A stretch of DNA of 14,269 bases from CBFCZU01 sp965602635 (GTDB taxonomy: Bacteria > Planctomycetota > Phycisphaerae > SM23-33). The notes beneath the pieces are model-generated. The model was not told the origin of the DNA. It did not search any database and saw only the letters and a list, made by a program, of their open reading frames with translations. The position numbers were made by a program, and so were the translations under genes. Location of the stretch: contig CBFCZU010000104.1 of the NCBI GenBank assembly GCA_965602635.1, positions 1-14,269 of the forward strand, in the 5' to 3' direction. Numbering within the stretch: position 1 is the stretch's first letter; each line of letters opens with the position of its first letter. Below are positions 13,521 to 14,269 of this stretch, piece after piece.

Positions 13521-14269
13521 CTATTCCTCCCTCAGCGCGTCGGCGGGGTCCTGGGCGACGGCCAGCATCGCCGGCAGATATGCCGCCAGGGCGCACAGCA
13601 GCGTCGCGCCCAGCAGCGACCAGCCAAGCAGGTGCCAGAGGGGCGTTATCTTCCCGGCGGTGATGGGGAATACCTCCGGCCCGAGGGTCATCGCCAGGGC
13701 GGTACCGGCCGCGAACCCTGCCGCCGCCCCTACCAGTCCGACGACCACGGCCTTGCCCAGGAACAGGGCCGCGACCTTCGCCCCGCCGACGCCCATTGCC
13801 CGCAGCAGTCCGATTTCGGCCCGGCGGCTACGGACGTTGCTGAGCATCAGCAGGCCCACCCACACCACGCAGACGGCCGCCACCGCCGGAATGATGAAGC
13901 CCGAATACCGCTCCATCATCAGCCGGGTCTGCTCGCGCGTCTCGGCGATGTCAGTCCGCTTGACCAGTTGGGCGCCCGGAATGATCCTGGCGATGTCATC
14001 GTCGATGTCGCTGACCTTGGCGCCCGGGCAAAGGCACATCAGGCCCTCGATCTCGTTGATCGTGCCGGGCTTGCCGAGGATCTCCTGGACGTCGTCCAGG
14101 TGCCCGGCGATACGGATGTTGTCGATCGGCTCCTTGGGCACGAGCTCGCCGGCGACGGTGAAGGTCTTCCCTTCCGCCAGATCGTCGATGACGGCGCCCT
14201 TGCCCAGGCCGGTCACCCGGGCGATGTCCCTGCCCAGGTACACCTGCCCGCGGGGAATCTTCAGGCCCA
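13521..14269 (-). CDS. FtsX/MacB-like ABC permease, C-terminal part, cut by window edge
   Basis: The frame stays open to the right edge, so the 5' end of the gene is missing. The GTG at 14243 is an internal Val codon (preceded by residues LKIPRGQ), not a start. What remains is about 248 residues: part of the periplasmic domain, then three membrane segments (about 114-135, 160-187 and 203-226 counted from that Val). Between the first two is the cytoplasmic RSRRAEIGLLRAMG loop typical of FtsX-like permeases, which couples to the ATPase. The C-terminus ends DPADALREE, a common ending in the family (DPxxALRxE). This matches the C-terminal half of a four-segment MacB or LolC/E permease. It is upstream of and nearly abuts its ATPase gene. 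Whether it carries an N-terminal fusion cannot be seen. Confidence 0.9.
   Translation of the reverse strand, partial: GLKIPRGQVYLGRDIARVTGLGKGAVIDDLAEGKTFTVAGELVPKEPIDNIRIAGHLDDVQEILGKPGTINEIEGLMCLCPGAKVSDIDDDIARIIPGAQLVKRTDIAETREQTRLMMERYSGFIIPAVAAVCVVWVGLLMLSNVRSRRAEIGLLRAMGVGGAKVAALFLGKAVVVGLVGAAAGFAAGTALAMTLGPEVFPITAGKITPLWHLLGWSLLGATLLCALAAYLPAMLAVAQDPADALREE

Overview
The window is bacterial DNA, roughly two-thirds G+C by eye, and densely coded. It holds ten protein genes and no gap longer than about 180 bases. I see no rRNA, tRNA, CRISPR array or insertion sequence. The gene mix suggests a Gram-negative member of the Planctomycetota (Phycisphaerae-like): an alginate-export-type outer-membrane barrel beside a FecR protein and a CHASE2 cyclase, a CehA/McbA-type PHP metallohydrolase, and a GAF-PP2C phosphatase. 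That placement is inference from gene content; no marker gene is present.

Left part (1-2879): an AMMECR1-domain protein (+) converges on tadA (-). tadA lies 30 bases downstream of nadE (-), so nadE-tadA is probably one transcript. The nadE product has Gln where the glutaminase domain normally has its catalytic Glu. Middle (2880-6949): a 175-base divergent intergenic region leads into a large cytoplasmic PHP/CehA-type metallohydrolase with a His-rich tail (+), then a GAF-PP2C (RsbU/SpoIIE-type) phosphatase (+). The phosphatase stop codon is one base from the stop of the convergent cyclase gene.

Right-centre (6951-12694, all -): a four-gene cluster, in transcription order an alginate-export-like outer-membrane barrel, a small lipoprotein of unknown function, a secreted FecR-domain protein with a Pro-rich tail, and a CHASE2 receptor adenylate cyclase. 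The first three are separated by 13 bases and 1 base; the cyclase follows after 72 bases. By predicted location the products run from outer membrane through periplasm to inner membrane and end in a cAMP-producing domain with all key catalytic residues. This is the best candidate for an incompletely described system: a trans-envelope sensing pathway. The cyclase sensor domain carries a coiled-coil insertion of about 165 residues. A perfect extended -10 element sits in a run of AT-rich codons in the lipoprotein gene and could drive fecR and the cyclase separately.

Right end (12870-14269, -): a MacB/LolCDE-type ABC exporter with a permease, cut by the window edge, followed by its ATPase. A weak candidate terminator separates it from the barrel-cyclase cluster.
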